This document shows positions 18,600 to 27,213 of a DNA stretch of 64,000 nucleotides, piece after piece (within the stretch, counting starts at the first letter, position 1; each line of letters begins with the position of its first letter). The DNA is taken from NCBI GenBank assembly GCA_937924525.1, contig CALDSU010000004.1, forward strand, positions 124,001-188,000, given 5' to 3'. The DNA comes from an uncultured Bryobacteraceae bacterium. GTDB taxonomy: Bacteria > Acidobacteriota > Terriglobia > Bryobacterales > Bryobacteraceae. Below the pieces are notes generated by a model. That model saw only the letters and a list, made by a program, of their open reading frames with translations. It did no database searches and was not told the origin of the DNA. Made by a program: the position numbers and the translations under genes.

Positions 18600-18902
18600 T
18601 TAGTCCATCAGCCGTCGCGCCAGCGGCTCGAGTTTGCGCGCCAAGTCGACGTCTTTCGCCGTAATGCCCCCCGCATCGTGCGTCTGAAGATCGACGCACA
18701 CCCGGTTCCACACGTTGCTCCATTCGGGATGGTGGTTCATGGCCTCGATCGCCACCGCCGCCGCGGCCATGAACCCGAAGGCGTGCACAAAATCGGGAAA
18801 CTGGTATTCGCGGTGCAGTTTGCCGCCGGCGACCGTCCACCCGTCCAGCCCCGCGAGGGCTTCGGCGATTTCCTGGCTGCTCAACAATCGTTCTTTGGGC
18901 AT
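18600..18902 (-). CDS. phhB: 4a-hydroxytetrahydrobiopterin dehydratase (PCD/DCoH)
   Basis: 100 aa, the full family length. Dehydrates 4a-hydroxy-tetrahydrobiopterin, regenerating cofactor for aromatic hydroxylases. The signature is present: FVHAFGFMAAAAVAIEAMNHHPEW with the catalytic double His, and VDLQTHDAGGITAKDVDLA. The start at 18902 gives the normal N-terminus (LLSSQEIAEAL). No phenylalanine hydroxylase is in the window, so its partner may be elsewhere; a moonlighting or molybdopterin role is also known for the family. Confidence 0.93.
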   Translation of the reverse strand: MPKERLLSSQEIAEALAGLDGWTVAGGKLHREYQFPDFVHAFGFMAAAAVAIEAMNHHPEWSNVWNRVCVDLQTHDAGGITAKDVDLARKLEPLARRLMD

Positions 18903-18995
18903 TTGCTCTTGATTCTCCCACAATGGCGCGCGACTCCTTCCCGCGGGGAAGAAAAGCGGACGCACGGCGCGGGCGGGCTTGGTAGAGTATGGAGC

Positions 18996-19625
18996 ATGAT
19001 GCGAACCGCAATTGTGATCCTGGCCGCCGCGGCCACCCTCCAGGCTCAGTCCCGGCCAAAGCCACCCGACCCCGGCTGGGTCTCCCTTTTCAATGGGAAG
19101 GACCTCACCGGCTGGGTGAAGGTCGGCAACGAGAAGTGGGACGTGGTGGACGGCGTCATCCACGGGCAGGGAATCACCAAGGAGTACGGATACCTGCGTA
19201 CGGAAAAAATGTACCAGGACTTCCACATGTCGCTCCGCTTCAAGTGCGAGGCCGACGGCAACAGCGGCGTCTTCTTCCACGTGGACTTCAAGCCCGGCAC
19301 CGCCGATGTCTCCCAAGGGCTGCAGTTTGAAATCGACCGGACGCTGAACCATCACACGGGGGGAATTTACGGCGATGGCCGGGGCTGGATTGCGTGGCCC
19401 GCGCCGGAATTCGAGACCGTGATCCGGCCCTACGACTGGAACGACATGCTCGTCAAGGTGGAAGGGAACCGCTACGTGGCCCGTTTGAACGGGGTGGTGG
19501 TGTTGGACTTCACGGATCCGACGCCAAAGTCCTTCGATGGGTACATCGCGCTGCAACTCCACTCCGGAGGGCAAGGCAACATGAAGTTCAAAGATCTCTA
19601 TGTGCGAGATCTCAGCCGGCGATAG
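18996..19625 (+). CDS. secreted DUF1080 (3-keto-disaccharide hydrolase-like) protein
   Basis: 209 aa, signal peptide MMRTAIVILAAAATLQAQ, then one concanavalin-like jelly-roll domain. The family opening LFNGKDLTGW, the GVIHGQG segment, SGVFFHVD and the closing GYIALQLHSGG are clear. The fold resembles LamG/GH16-type lectins, and recent work links the family to 3-keto-glycoside cleavage. Probably binds or cleaves extracellular carbohydrate. Monocistronic, divergent from the pterin dehydratase. Confidence 0.85.
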   Translation: MMRTAIVILAAAATLQAQSRPKPPDPGWVSLFNGKDLTGWVKVGNEKWDVVDGVIHGQGITKEYGYLRTEKMYQDFHMSLRFKCEADGNSGVFFHVDFKPGTADVSQGLQFEIDRTLNHHTGGIYGDGRGWIAWPAPEFETVIRPYDWNDMLVKVEGNRYVARLNGVVVLDFTDPTPKSFDGYIALQLHSGGQGNMKFKDLYVRDLSRR

Positions 19626-20035
19626 CCCTGCTGGAAACCGCCGTCCGGCGCCGTCTGGGGCGCGCCGAAAGGGGCAGCAAACGTGGCTGAGAGCCGCAGG
19701 GCGAGCCGGTAAGCTGCGCGCCGCAAGCGTTGGCTCCGCCCGCGCCGGGGGCCCCATGGCATCCCAAGACTCGCGTGGGGCGACTCTCCGTATTGTCTCG
19801 TGGGCGCATCGGCTGGCGGCCCGTGGCTAAGCCGGAAAATGCCCGTTCCCGTGAAAATCAAGCTTGGCGGAGGACGTGGCCAACGATTCCCTCACACTGG
19901 CGGCTGCGCTGGTCCCATGCGGAATACTCGCATCGCCAACGTTGAACTCGCAGCGGCGGCGGCGGTTGATCCTGGGATTTTGCGGTGTTGACGGGGAGCG
20001 GGTCCTTTATTATAGTTAACTCAGTCATACGAACT
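19626..20035. other. 410-bp intergenic region before the Nramp-USP gene
   Basis: No frame here has a credible start and ribosome site, and I recognise no RNA fold. The last 50 bp are distinctly AT-richer than the surroundings and hold the promoter and inverted repeats listed separately. Confidence 0.6.
19988..20016 (+). promoter_or_regulatory. candidate sigma70 promoter of the Nramp-USP gene
   Basis: TTGACG (19988-19993), 17-bp spacer, TATAGT (20011-20016). The -10 overlaps a perfect 8-bp palindrome AGTTAACT (20014-20021). Transcription would begin near 20023, only ~13 nt before the proposed ATG. Confidence 0.5.
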
Positions 20036-20047
20036 ATGCTTAGTTCG
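20030..20047. promoter_or_regulatory. 7+7 inverted repeat over the Nramp start codon
   Basis: CGAACTA-TGCT-TAGTTCG, a perfect 7-bp inverted repeat with a 4-base spacer. It spans the proposed ATG (20036). It could be an operator for a metal-responsive repressor at the transcription start, or an RNA hairpin masking the start. Position and symmetry are seen; the regulator is not known. Confidence 0.45.
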
Positions 20048-21919
20048 CCCTCCCGGTCTCTTTCCGACGTCCATTCCAGCGTTTCCACCTCCTACCCGAC
20101 CTTATGGCGCAGGATGTTCGCGTTCGCCGGTCCGGCTTACCTGGTGAGCGTGGGCTACATGGACCCCGGAAACTGGGCAACCGACCTGGAAGGCGGCGCT
20201 CGTTTTGGCTACCAACTCCTGTGGGTCCTGGTCATGTCGAATGCCATGGCGGTGCTTTTGCAAACGCTCAGCGCCCGCCTGGGGATCGTGACGGGGCGGG
20301 ATCTGGCGCAGGCCTGCCGGGAGGCGTACCCGCGGCCGATCAGCCTAGCTCTGTGGTTTCTCTGCGAAATCGCCATTGCGGCCTGCGACCTGGCGGAAAT
20401 CCTGGGAGCGGCGATCGGCCTGAAGTTGCTGTTTGGGATTCCGCTGCTGGCCGGGGTGTTGATCACGGCGTTCGATACGTTGTTGCTGCTCTATTTGCAG
20501 CGCTTCGGAATGCGAACCATGGAGGCGTTCATCCTCGTCCTCGTTTCGACGATCGGCGGGTGTTTTCTCATCGAGATTGCGCTGGCGCGTCCGGACGCCC
20601 GCGAGTTGGCGAGCGGGCTAATCCCTCGCCTGAACCGCGAGAGCCTGTACGTCGCCATCGGGATGCTGGGCGCCACCGTGATGCCGCATAACCTGTACCT
20701 GCACTCGGCGCTGGTGCAAACCCGCCGGATTGGCGCCTCCTTGGAATCGAAGCGAATGGCGTGCCGCTACAACCTGATCGACTCGGTGATCGCCTTGAAC
20801 GGGGCCTTGCTGGTAAATGCCGCGATCCTGATTGTGGCGGCGTCGGTGTTTTTCAAACGCGGCATCGTGGTCACGGAAATCGAGCAGGCCCACCTGCTGT
20901 TGGCGCCTCTGCTGGGGACCACGGCCGCCAGTATTGCGTTCGCGCTGGCCCTGCTTTGCGCCGGGCAATCTTCAACCATCACAGGAACCCTTGCCGGCCA
21001 AATTGTTATGGAAGGTTTCCTTAACTTTCGCATGAGGCCGTGGCTGCGCCGCTTGATCACGCGCTTGATCGCCATTGTTCCGGCTGTCCTGGTGATCACC
21101 TCCTCCGGGGAGCAGGGTACCTACCGGTTGCTCATCTTCAGCCAGGTGGTCCTCAGCATGCAACTGCCCTTCGCGGTAATTCCCCTGATCCATTTCACCA
21201 GCGACCGGACGAAGATGGGAGTGTTCGCCAACCGCTCCTGGGTTCAAGTTTTGGCTTGGAGCAGTGCCTCGATCATCATCACTTTAAACATGGTTCTGCT
21301 GGTCTCCACTGTGCGTGAGTGGCTGGAGGAAGCGGGCCGGTGGCGCTGGCTGGTTTCTACGCTCGTCGCCGTGGCAGGGTCGGGATTGGCGTTGTTGCTT
21401 GCCTGGATCCTGATCGAGCCCTTACTTCAGAAATGGCGCGCGCGTCCCACTCGCAGACCGATCTCCCTGCCGCCCACCGAGGTCGAGACCTTGGCGGTCC
21501 CGGTCTACAAGCGGATTCTGGTTCCGCTGGATCACACGGCCCTCGATCAACACGCCCTGCGACATGCGGTTTCCCTGGCCCGGCAGCACCAAGCCAAGTT
21601 GTTTCTGCTGCACGTCGAGGAAGGGGTGACGAGCCAAGTCTACGGTGAGATTGCTTCGACCCTGGAAGTCACCACCGGAGAAACTTATATTGAAGAGATC
21701 GCACGAGGTTTACGAGCGCAATCAATTGAAGTGGAGACGTTTGTCGCTCATGCCCCGAACCCCAGGGTGCAGATCGTGCGGTACGCGCGCCAAGTGGAGC
21801 CGGATTTGCTCATCATGGGCGCGCATGGGCATAACCGTCTGAAAGATTTGATTTTCGGCGACACCATCAATCCCGTGAGGCACCAGTTACAGGTTCCGAT
21901 TCTGGTGGTGAGGCAGTAG
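20036..21919 (+). CDS. Nramp-family divalent metal transporter fused to a universal stress protein domain
   Basis: 627 aa. Residues ~20-460 form an Nramp (MntH-like) transporter with about 11 membrane helices. The metal-binding DPGN motif is at 43-46 and the MPH motif at 216-218, both intact. After a short linker a UspA domain begins (VYKRILVPLDHT, about 488) and ends with a GAHGHNRLKDLIFGDT nucleotide-binding-like loop. Mn/Fe import driven by protons is the family role; the cytosolic Usp domain may tune activity by ATP or stress. The ATG at 20036 is chosen because the promoter leaves no room upstream; an ATG at 20114 is possible. Confidence 0.88.
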   Translation: MLSSPSRSLSDVHSSVSTSYPTLWRRMFAFAGPAYLVSVGYMDPGNWATDLEGGARFGYQLLWVLVMSNAMAVLLQTLSARLGIVTGRDLAQACREAYPRPISLALWFLCEIAIAACDLAEILGAAIGLKLLFGIPLLAGVLITAFDTLLLLYLQRFGMRTMEAFILVLVSTIGGCFLIEIALARPDARELASGLIPRLNRESLYVAIGMLGATVMPHNLYLHSALVQTRRIGASLESKRMACRYNLIDSVIALNGALLVNAAILIVAASVFFKRGIVVTEIEQAHLLLAPLLGTTAASIAFALALLCAGQSSTITGTLAGQIVMEGFLNFRMRPWLRRLITRLIAIVPAVLVITSSGEQGTYRLLIFSQVVLSMQLPFAVIPLIHFTSDRTKMGVFANRSWVQVLAWSSASIIITLNMVLLVSTVREWLEEAGRWRWLVSTLVAVAGSGLALLLAWILIEPLLQKWRARPTRRPISLPPTEVETLAVPVYKRILVPLDHTALDQHALRHAVSLARQHQAKLFLLHVEEGVTSQVYGEIASTLEVTTGETYIEEIARGLRAQSIEVETFVAHAPNPRVQIVRYARQVEPDLLIMGAHGHNRLKDLIFGDTINPVRHQLQVPILVVRQ

Positions 21920-22041
21920 CGGGAACCTGCGGAACACGCTGCTGTGTCGATAGGATACAGGCAGGGGGGGCTGGGCTAGCCTAAGTTCGTGAGGGAATAA
22001 GTCGCCGAATTGGCCCCTGAAATGCATGTCGGAGAGGTGAG

Positions 22042-22593
22042 ATGTTTTGCCGCACGCTTGTCGTCGCATGCGCCGCGCTGGCTTTGCCGGTGTCGGCGAC
22101 CACCATCGCGCGGGCGACGCTGGATGAGCTGATTGAAAAATCGACCTCGATTGTGCGCGGCAAGGTGTTGCGCGTGTATGGCGTCCGGAACGGTGGGTTG
22201 GTGTCGACCTACGTCCGGGTGGGTGTCATCGAGCGCCTGAAGGGTCCGGAAGCGGCCGAGGTGGAAGTGGTGCTTCCTGGAGGAACAGCCGGCGGTTTGA
22301 TTCAAAAGGTGAGCGGCGTTCCTCAACTCGTGGAGGGCGCCGAACACGTGCTGTTTCTTTGGACAGGCCGCAGCGGTCGGACTCGGCTGCTCGGCTTGGG
22401 TCAGGGTGTGCTCGATTTGGGCAAGGGTCCCGCCGGCGAGTCGATGGTGACCCGTCAGGCGATGGATGCGTACGTCGTGGATCCCGCCTCGGGGCGGGCG
22501 GCCGAACCCGAAGCAGTATCGTTGCGTTACGCGGACTTTGCCGCGCGAGTGAAGCGCGTGCTGGCGTCGGCCAGCCGCACGGAGGCCAAGTAA
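22042..22593 (+). CDS. secreted protein of unknown function
   Basis: 183 aa, signal peptide (MFCRTLVVACAALALPVSA) and a small beta-rich domain beginning ATTIARATLDELIEKSTSIVRGKV. I do not recognise a named family, but the text resembles companions of matrixin-like proteins in related bacteria. A strong ribosome site (GGAGAGGTG) precedes the ATG. The stop overlaps the next start (TAATG), so it is coupled to the metalloprotease gene and may act with it, perhaps as partner or inhibitor (inference). Confidence 0.65.
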   Translation: MFCRTLVVACAALALPVSATTIARATLDELIEKSTSIVRGKVLRVYGVRNGGLVSTYVRVGVIERLKGPEAAEVEVVLPGGTAGGLIQKVSGVPQLVEGAEHVLFLWTGRSGRTRLLGLGQGVLDLGKGPAGESMVTRQAMDAYVVDPASGRAAEPEAVSLRYADFAARVKRVLASASRTEAK

Positions 22594-25112
22594 TGCGGCG
22601 GGCGCTGGCCATGGTCATGCTTTTCGCGGCCGGCGCCGTGCATGGATGGGCATACTACCATTTCGTCCGCTATGTGGGCCCCGCGGGATTCACCCAGACG
22701 GTTCCCGAGAAGTTCGATCTGGCGGCGCTCCCGAATGGCACGGTTTCCTTTTTCGTTGCGGAGGACGCGGCGGCGCTCCTTTCGGACCCGGGCGCGTTTC
22801 CGGCCGTGCTCAACCTCGTCCGCGAAGCGTGCCAGACCTGGAATGCGGCGCCCACCTCGGCCCTGCGAGTCGCCTTTGGCGGCCTGTTCCGCCCCGGCTC
22901 GCCCCAGACGACGCCCGGCGCAGAGATCTATTTTGAAGAACTGGATCCCCTGACCCTGGGCGTCGGCGGACCCACCAGCCGGGGCACGCCCGTAGCCGGT
23001 CCCGGCGGACTGTTCGTTCCGATCACCCGCTCCGTGGTCCGGCTCAACCAAAACCTGAGCTTATGGTCCGGCCCCAGCTTCGCCGAGGCCTTTTACCTGA
23101 CGGTCGCGCACGAATTGGGGCATGCGCTTGGGTTGCAGCACACGTTTACCGCCGCGACCATGTCTACCGAAGTCACCCGCTCGACGTCGCTGGCGCGCGC
23201 GCTGGACGACGATGACCTCGCGGGGATCTCGGCGCTTTATCCTGCCGCGGGATTCGCCGAAAAAACCGGAACGATCACGGGGCGCGTGGTGTATGAAGAC
23301 GGCTCTCCGGTGCATTTGGCTTCCGTGGTGGCCATCCGTCCGTCAGGGTCCGCGGTCAGCGCGCTGACCGATTTGGAAGGACGTTATCGGATTGAGGGCG
23401 TGCCCCCTGGAACGTACCAGATTTATGTGCATCCGCTTCCTTCTTCGGGGAGGGCGAACGCGGGTCTGGGCGACATTGTGCTGCCCCGGGATGGGCAGGA
23501 GCGGCAGATAGAGGCCAGTTCGCCGTTTGACACGGTATTTTTATCGGGAAACCAGACTACGCGCGATCACCGCCTCGCCGCGTTCTTTCCGGTAGCGCCC
23601 GGCAAGAGGGAAGAGAACGACACCATCACCGTCCGGCGCCGAAGCGGGTATCGTTTTTCTCCGCTGACGACGTATTCATTCTTTGGACAGACCGCCGTCC
23701 GGCCTGCGATCGTGAATGCCGCCGAGGCCAGCGTCCGCACCGTGGCGGCGTTTTCGCGGGGCTTGGCGGCCAACAACATTCCCGCTGCGGGTTTGCAACT
23801 GGAATTTCTGGGCGGAACGCCGCTGATCGCTCCCAACGGAGTGCGGGCCTACAACGGGGAATGGCTGGCGGTGGACCTTCAGCCCACCTCTTTGTTTGGC
23901 GCTTCCGGGGTGCGGCACCTCGTGGTCAGTCTGGGGGACGACATCTACGTCCGGCCGAACGCGGTGCGCCTGGTGAGCAGCGACCCGCCTCTGGTGGAAA
24001 CGCTGGCGAGCAATCCGGACGGGTCCGTCACCGTGCGCGGCCGGAATCTCAGCGCGTTTACGCGGTTCCTCTTCGATGGGGTGCGGAGCACCATTCTGTC
24101 GGTGGATCCCGAGTCCGGCATTCGGCTGGCGCCGCCGCCGGGCATTCGGGGAAAACAGGCCGTCCTCACGGCGGTGAACCCGGACGGGCAGAATTCGGCG
24201 TTCCTCCGGACCGCCCAGGCGGGCGCGGTGCACTCGTTCACGTACGATTCCGGCGAGACCGGGATTCTCCAGGCCGTGACGCCTTCGATCGCGGCGGGCG
24301 CGGAATCGATGGTGGAGGTGACGGGTATCGGCGTCCAGTTTGATGCGGCGGTCACCACGATTGGATTCGGTTCCAGCGATGTCCAGGTGAGGCGTTTCTG
24401 GGTCACCGAACGCAACCGGTTGCTTGCGAATGTGTGGGTCGCTCCCGAAGCGGCTCTCGGACCGGTCACGCTGACGGCGGTAAATGGTTTCCGGGTGTTA
24501 TCGCAGCCCGCGGCAGTGGTGATCCGGCCTGCGGATCCGTTGGCGGTTACGGTGAGCTCGACGGTGGTGAACGCCGTACCGGGCCAGAGCGGCGTATTTC
24601 CCGGCGCGCTGGTGGCGGTCGCGGGCGCCAACCTGACGGAGGCGACGGTTTCGATCGGGGGGCAGTCGGCGGAGGTGGTTTCTGCGGAGGCGCGGCGGCT
24701 GGTGGTTCGAGTGCCGTTGAACCTCCCGGTCGGGCCGGCGCTGCTGCGGGTGAGTTCGGCTCAGTCGTCGGCTACGGTGGTGGTAGGAATTGAGCCGACG
24801 CCGCCGGAGATTGTCGCGGTGAGGGGCGCCGCTGGGGAAGCGGTACGCGCATTTCGGGCTGGCGACTCCATCGTGGTGGAGGCCACTGGCCTGGTGGAAC
24901 CTTCCGGCCCGGTCGCTCTCCCGCGCTTGCGCGTGATTTGCGGCGGAATCGCACATCCGGTGATCGAATTGACGCCGGTAGCCGGAGAGCCCGGGGTCGC
25001 GCGCGTGCATTTTGTGCTCTCCGCGCTGGTTCCGGCCGGCGCTCAGGTTCCGCTCACCATCGCGGTCGACGGGCGCACCTCGCAACCCGCGTTGCTCACC
25101 GTGCTGGACTGA
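22593..25112 (+). CDS. secreted matrixin-like metalloprotease with carboxypeptidase-regulatory and IPT-like domains
   Basis: 839 aa. Signal peptide, then a metzincin catalytic domain with the zinc motif HELGHALGLQH (about residues 172-182) and a downstream Met-turn candidate in ATMST. Next a carboxypeptidase-regulatory-like beta-sandwich (TGRVVYEDGSPVHLASVVAI, about 228-310). The rest is a row of IPT/TIG-like domains with the GSVTVRGRNLSAFT and GALVAVAGANLTEATV pattern. Likely a secreted or surface protease for proteinaceous substrates. Start at 22593 in TAATG overlap with the upstream gene. Confidence 0.85.
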   Translation: MRRALAMVMLFAAGAVHGWAYYHFVRYVGPAGFTQTVPEKFDLAALPNGTVSFFVAEDAAALLSDPGAFPAVLNLVREACQTWNAAPTSALRVAFGGLFRPGSPQTTPGAEIYFEELDPLTLGVGGPTSRGTPVAGPGGLFVPITRSVVRLNQNLSLWSGPSFAEAFYLTVAHELGHALGLQHTFTAATMSTEVTRSTSLARALDDDDLAGISALYPAAGFAEKTGTITGRVVYEDGSPVHLASVVAIRPSGSAVSALTDLEGRYRIEGVPPGTYQIYVHPLPSSGRANAGLGDIVLPRDGQERQIEASSPFDTVFLSGNQTTRDHRLAAFFPVAPGKREENDTITVRRRSGYRFSPLTTYSFFGQTAVRPAIVNAAEASVRTVAAFSRGLAANNIPAAGLQLEFLGGTPLIAPNGVRAYNGEWLAVDLQPTSLFGASGVRHLVVSLGDDIYVRPNAVRLVSSDPPLVETLASNPDGSVTVRGRNLSAFTRFLFDGVRSTILSVDPESGIRLAPPPGIRGKQAVLTAVNPDGQNSAFLRTAQAGAVHSFTYDSGETGILQAVTPSIAAGAESMVEVTGIGVQFDAAVTTIGFGSSDVQVRRFWVTERNRLLANVWVAPEAALGPVTLTAVNGFRVLSQPAAVVIRPADPLAVTVSSTVVNAVPGQSGVFPGALVAVAGANLTEATVSIGGQSAEVVSAEARRLVVRVPLNLPVGPALLRVSSAQSSATVVVGIEPTPPEIVAVRGAAGEAVRAFRAGDSIVVEATGLVEPSGPVALPRLRVICGGIAHPVIELTPVAGEPGVARVHFVLSALVPAGAQVPLTIAVDGRTSQPALLTVLD

Positions 25113-25152
25113 AGCGTGTCTGGCGGGGCCTCCTTCTAATTTTTTAATTTAA

Positions 25153-25252
25153 GAGCTTGTTGAAAAACGCCGGGAAAGGCAACCCGCCCTCTCGGGTTGA
25201 TCGTGAGTCCCTGATTCTCGCTTGGTGCGTGTCGGGGCAGAGCAGCCTGTCC
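25153..25252 (+). repeat. ~100-bp dispersed repeat, copy B
   Basis: Starts GAGCTTGTTGAAAAACGCCGGG and ends at AGCCTGTCC. By eye about three quarters of positions match copy A (minus strand of 8145-8256) across the whole length, including CCTGAT, TTGGTGCG, CGGGGCAG and AGCCTGTCC. It lacks the distal inverted end of copy A and stops five bases before the stop codon of the dehydratase gene at 25258. Non-coding. Confidence 0.55.
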
Positions 25253-25257
25253 TTAAT

Positions 25258-26172
25258 CTAAAGCACTTCCTGGTAGATCTCCATCAACTTGCGTAAATCG
25301 TCCAGGTCGCCGGGGCGGAGCGGGCACAGCGGCGGCCGGACTGGGCCTGCCCGCCTGCCGAGAAGCTCCAACGCCTGCTTCATGGCGGCCACTTCATAGC
25401 CGCGCAGCCGTTCGCGGATGGCGAACAAGGGATCCACGTACCGCGACATCAACCGGCCGAGCGCCGCGAAGTCTCGCCGCAGCCCGGCTTCTGCAATGGC
25501 GATGGCAAGCTTCGGCGCGATGGCGGAAATGCTGGAAGTGTACGCCTGAACGCCAATGGCGAAGTACGCCGGCGCGTTGTCATCGCCCGAGCCGCCGAAC
25601 CAGGCCAGCCGCTCGCCGCAGTGGCTCATGATGCGCCGCAATTTGCGGACGTCTCCCTGGCCGTCCTTCCACCCGTGCAGGGTAGGCACCCGTTCGGCGA
25701 GGCGCTCCACCATCGGCGGCGTAAACGCAGCCCAGTCACGGGAGTACAGCAGGAGCGGCAGGTCCGTGGCCCGCCCGATGGCTTCGTAATAGCGGAACAG
25801 ACCTTCTTCCGGGGCGTTGGGGTAATAGGGCGGGAATACGAGGAGGCCCTGGGCGCCGGCGCGGGCCGCACGCCGGGCCAGGTCCGCGCCCAAAACGGCG
25901 TGATAGCCCGTGCCCGCCAGCACCGGGATGCCGCGGGCGTGCGCCACGGTCACCCGGACCACCGCCTCCACTTCCTCGGGAGACAGCGAGTACAGCTCCC
26001 CCAATCCGCCCGCCGGAATCAGGGCGCAGAACGGATGCGCCGCCAGCTCCTCCACATGGGCGGCCAGCGCCTCCAGGTCCAGCGTCAGATCGTCGTGGAA
26101 AGGCGTGACCGGAAAGCCGAACACGCCGCGGAAACCGCGCACCAGGTCGCTCATGCGGTTCCAAGCTACCAT
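25258..26172 (-). CDS. kdgD: 5-dehydro-4-deoxyglucarate dehydratase (DHDPS superfamily)
   Basis: 304 aa from the ATG at 26172, the usual family length; an ATG at 26154 is also possible. Converts 5-keto-4-deoxy-glucarate to 2-oxoglutarate semialdehyde with loss of water and CO2 in glucarate/galactarate breakdown. Features: GVFGFPVTPF near the N-terminus, the GGLGELYSLSPEE loop, Tyr in LLLYSRDW and the Schiff-base Lys in GWKDGQGD. The GPVRPPL motif near the C-terminus is typical of this branch rather than of DapA. Divergent from the 64-aa gene. It may complement the acid-sugar dehydratases at 47-54 kb. Confidence 0.88.
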   Translation of the reverse strand: MVAWNRMSDLVRGFRGVFGFPVTPFHDDLTLDLEALAAHVEELAAHPFCALIPAGGLGELYSLSPEEVEAVVRVTVAHARGIPVLAGTGYHAVLGADLARRAARAGAQGLLVFPPYYPNAPEEGLFRYYEAIGRATDLPLLLYSRDWAAFTPPMVERLAERVPTLHGWKDGQGDVRKLRRIMSHCGERLAWFGGSGDDNAPAYFAIGVQAYTSSISAIAPKLAIAIAEAGLRRDFAALGRLMSRYVDPLFAIRERLRGYEVAAMKQALELLGRRAGPVRPPLCPLRPGDLDDLRKLMEIYQEVL

Positions 26173-26240
26173 GCCGCCGCCCGTTTTTTCTTCCCATCCG
26201 GGCGGCTTGGGGCTAGGATAGGGCCAGGAGGGAGCTTGCC

Positions 26241-26435
26241 ATGACGCAACCACCTGTCCTTACCGCGGAAGAATGGGTCCTGCTGCAGGAGTTGCTGGAT
26301 CACGAACGGGTGAAACTGCTTACGGAAATCCGCCGTACGGACACGCATACGTTCCGCGACGAATTGCGCGCTCGCCTGGCGATGGTCGAGCGGGTGATGG
26401 AAAAGACCGCGGCGGCCGTGCAGCCCGCGGCGTAG
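26241..26435 (+). CDS. small conserved-looking hypothetical protein
   Basis: 64 aa, all-helical, charged: a first helix (TAEEWVLLQELLDHERVKLL) and a second (FRDELRARLAMVERVMEKTA). Two amphipathic helices suggest a helical hairpin. The ribosome site AGGAGGG lies 8 bases before the ATG. No family recognised; no neighbour points to a role. Confidence 0.6.
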   Translation: MTQPPVLTAEEWVLLQELLDHERVKLLTEIRRTDTHTFRDELRARLAMVERVMEKTAAAVQPAA

Positions 26436-26451
26436 GCCGGCGCGCCCGCCA

Positions 26452-27201
26452 TTACCGATAGGTCACGGACTCCAGGAAAAGTCCTGACGCCGGCGCCGTC
26501 CAGGCGGCGACGTCCAGGCCGGTGTCGGCTTGCGCAGCGAGCAGGCGGTCAAAATCCTGCCCGGCGATTTCCCCTCTGCCTAGTTTCACCACCACGCCAA
26601 CAATCCGCCGGACCATGCGCCACAGGAAGTGCGAAGCCTCCAGGCGGATCAGGAGCAAGGGATCGTCTTGCTCCACGGTTGCCGCATGCACCACGACTAT
26701 GGGAGATTCATCGGGCTTGGACGGGTCGACGGCGCGAAAGCAGGAAAAGTCGTGCCGCCCGCGTAGCCTTTCGACCGCCCGGGTCATGGCCGTCACATCG
26801 AGCGGTTCTTTGATCCACCAGACGTAGCGCTTGGAGAAGGCGCTCTTGCGGGTGGCGATCTGGTAAACATAGGTACGGGCGACGGCGTCATGACGGGCGT
26901 GAAAGCGCGCCGGCGCGGGTTCGAGGGCCAGGACCGCGATGTCGGCGGGCAAGCGGTCATTGAGCGCATCCCGCAGGGCCGAGGCGGTCCAGCGGCGCGG
27001 CGACGCCGCCCGGAGGTGCGCCACTTGTCCGGCGGCGTGAACGCCGGCGTCCGTGCGTCCCGCACCCTGCAACTCCACGCGACTGCCCAGCAACGCTTCC
27101 GCCGCCTGGCGGATCGCGCCGGCTACCGTGCGGGCGTTCGACTGTTCCTGCCAGCCGCGGTACCGCGTGCCGTCATACTCCAAAGTCAGCTTCCAGGTCA
27201 T
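26452..27201 (-). CDS. truA: tRNA pseudouridine synthase A
   Basis: 249 aa, full length. Isomerises uridines 38-40 of the tRNA anticodon arm to pseudouridine. The catalytic Asp51 is in the family motif GAGRTDAGVHA; the opening LTLEYDGTRYRGWQ and the LWRMVRRIVGVVV segment are also diagnostic. It lies 12 bp downstream of the quinoprotein gene on the same strand, so probably shares its transcript although the functions are unrelated. Confidence 0.97.
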   Translation of the reverse strand: MTWKLTLEYDGTRYRGWQEQSNARTVAGAIRQAAEALLGSRVELQGAGRTDAGVHAAGQVAHLRAASPRRWTASALRDALNDRLPADIAVLALEPAPARFHARHDAVARTYVYQIATRKSAFSKRYVWWIKEPLDVTAMTRAVERLRGRHDFSCFRAVDPSKPDESPIVVVHAATVEQDDPLLLIRLEASHFLWRMVRRIVGVVVKLGRGEIAGQDFDRLLAAQADTGLDVAAWTAPASGLFLESVTYR

Positions 27202-27213
27202 GCCGTCCGGACT

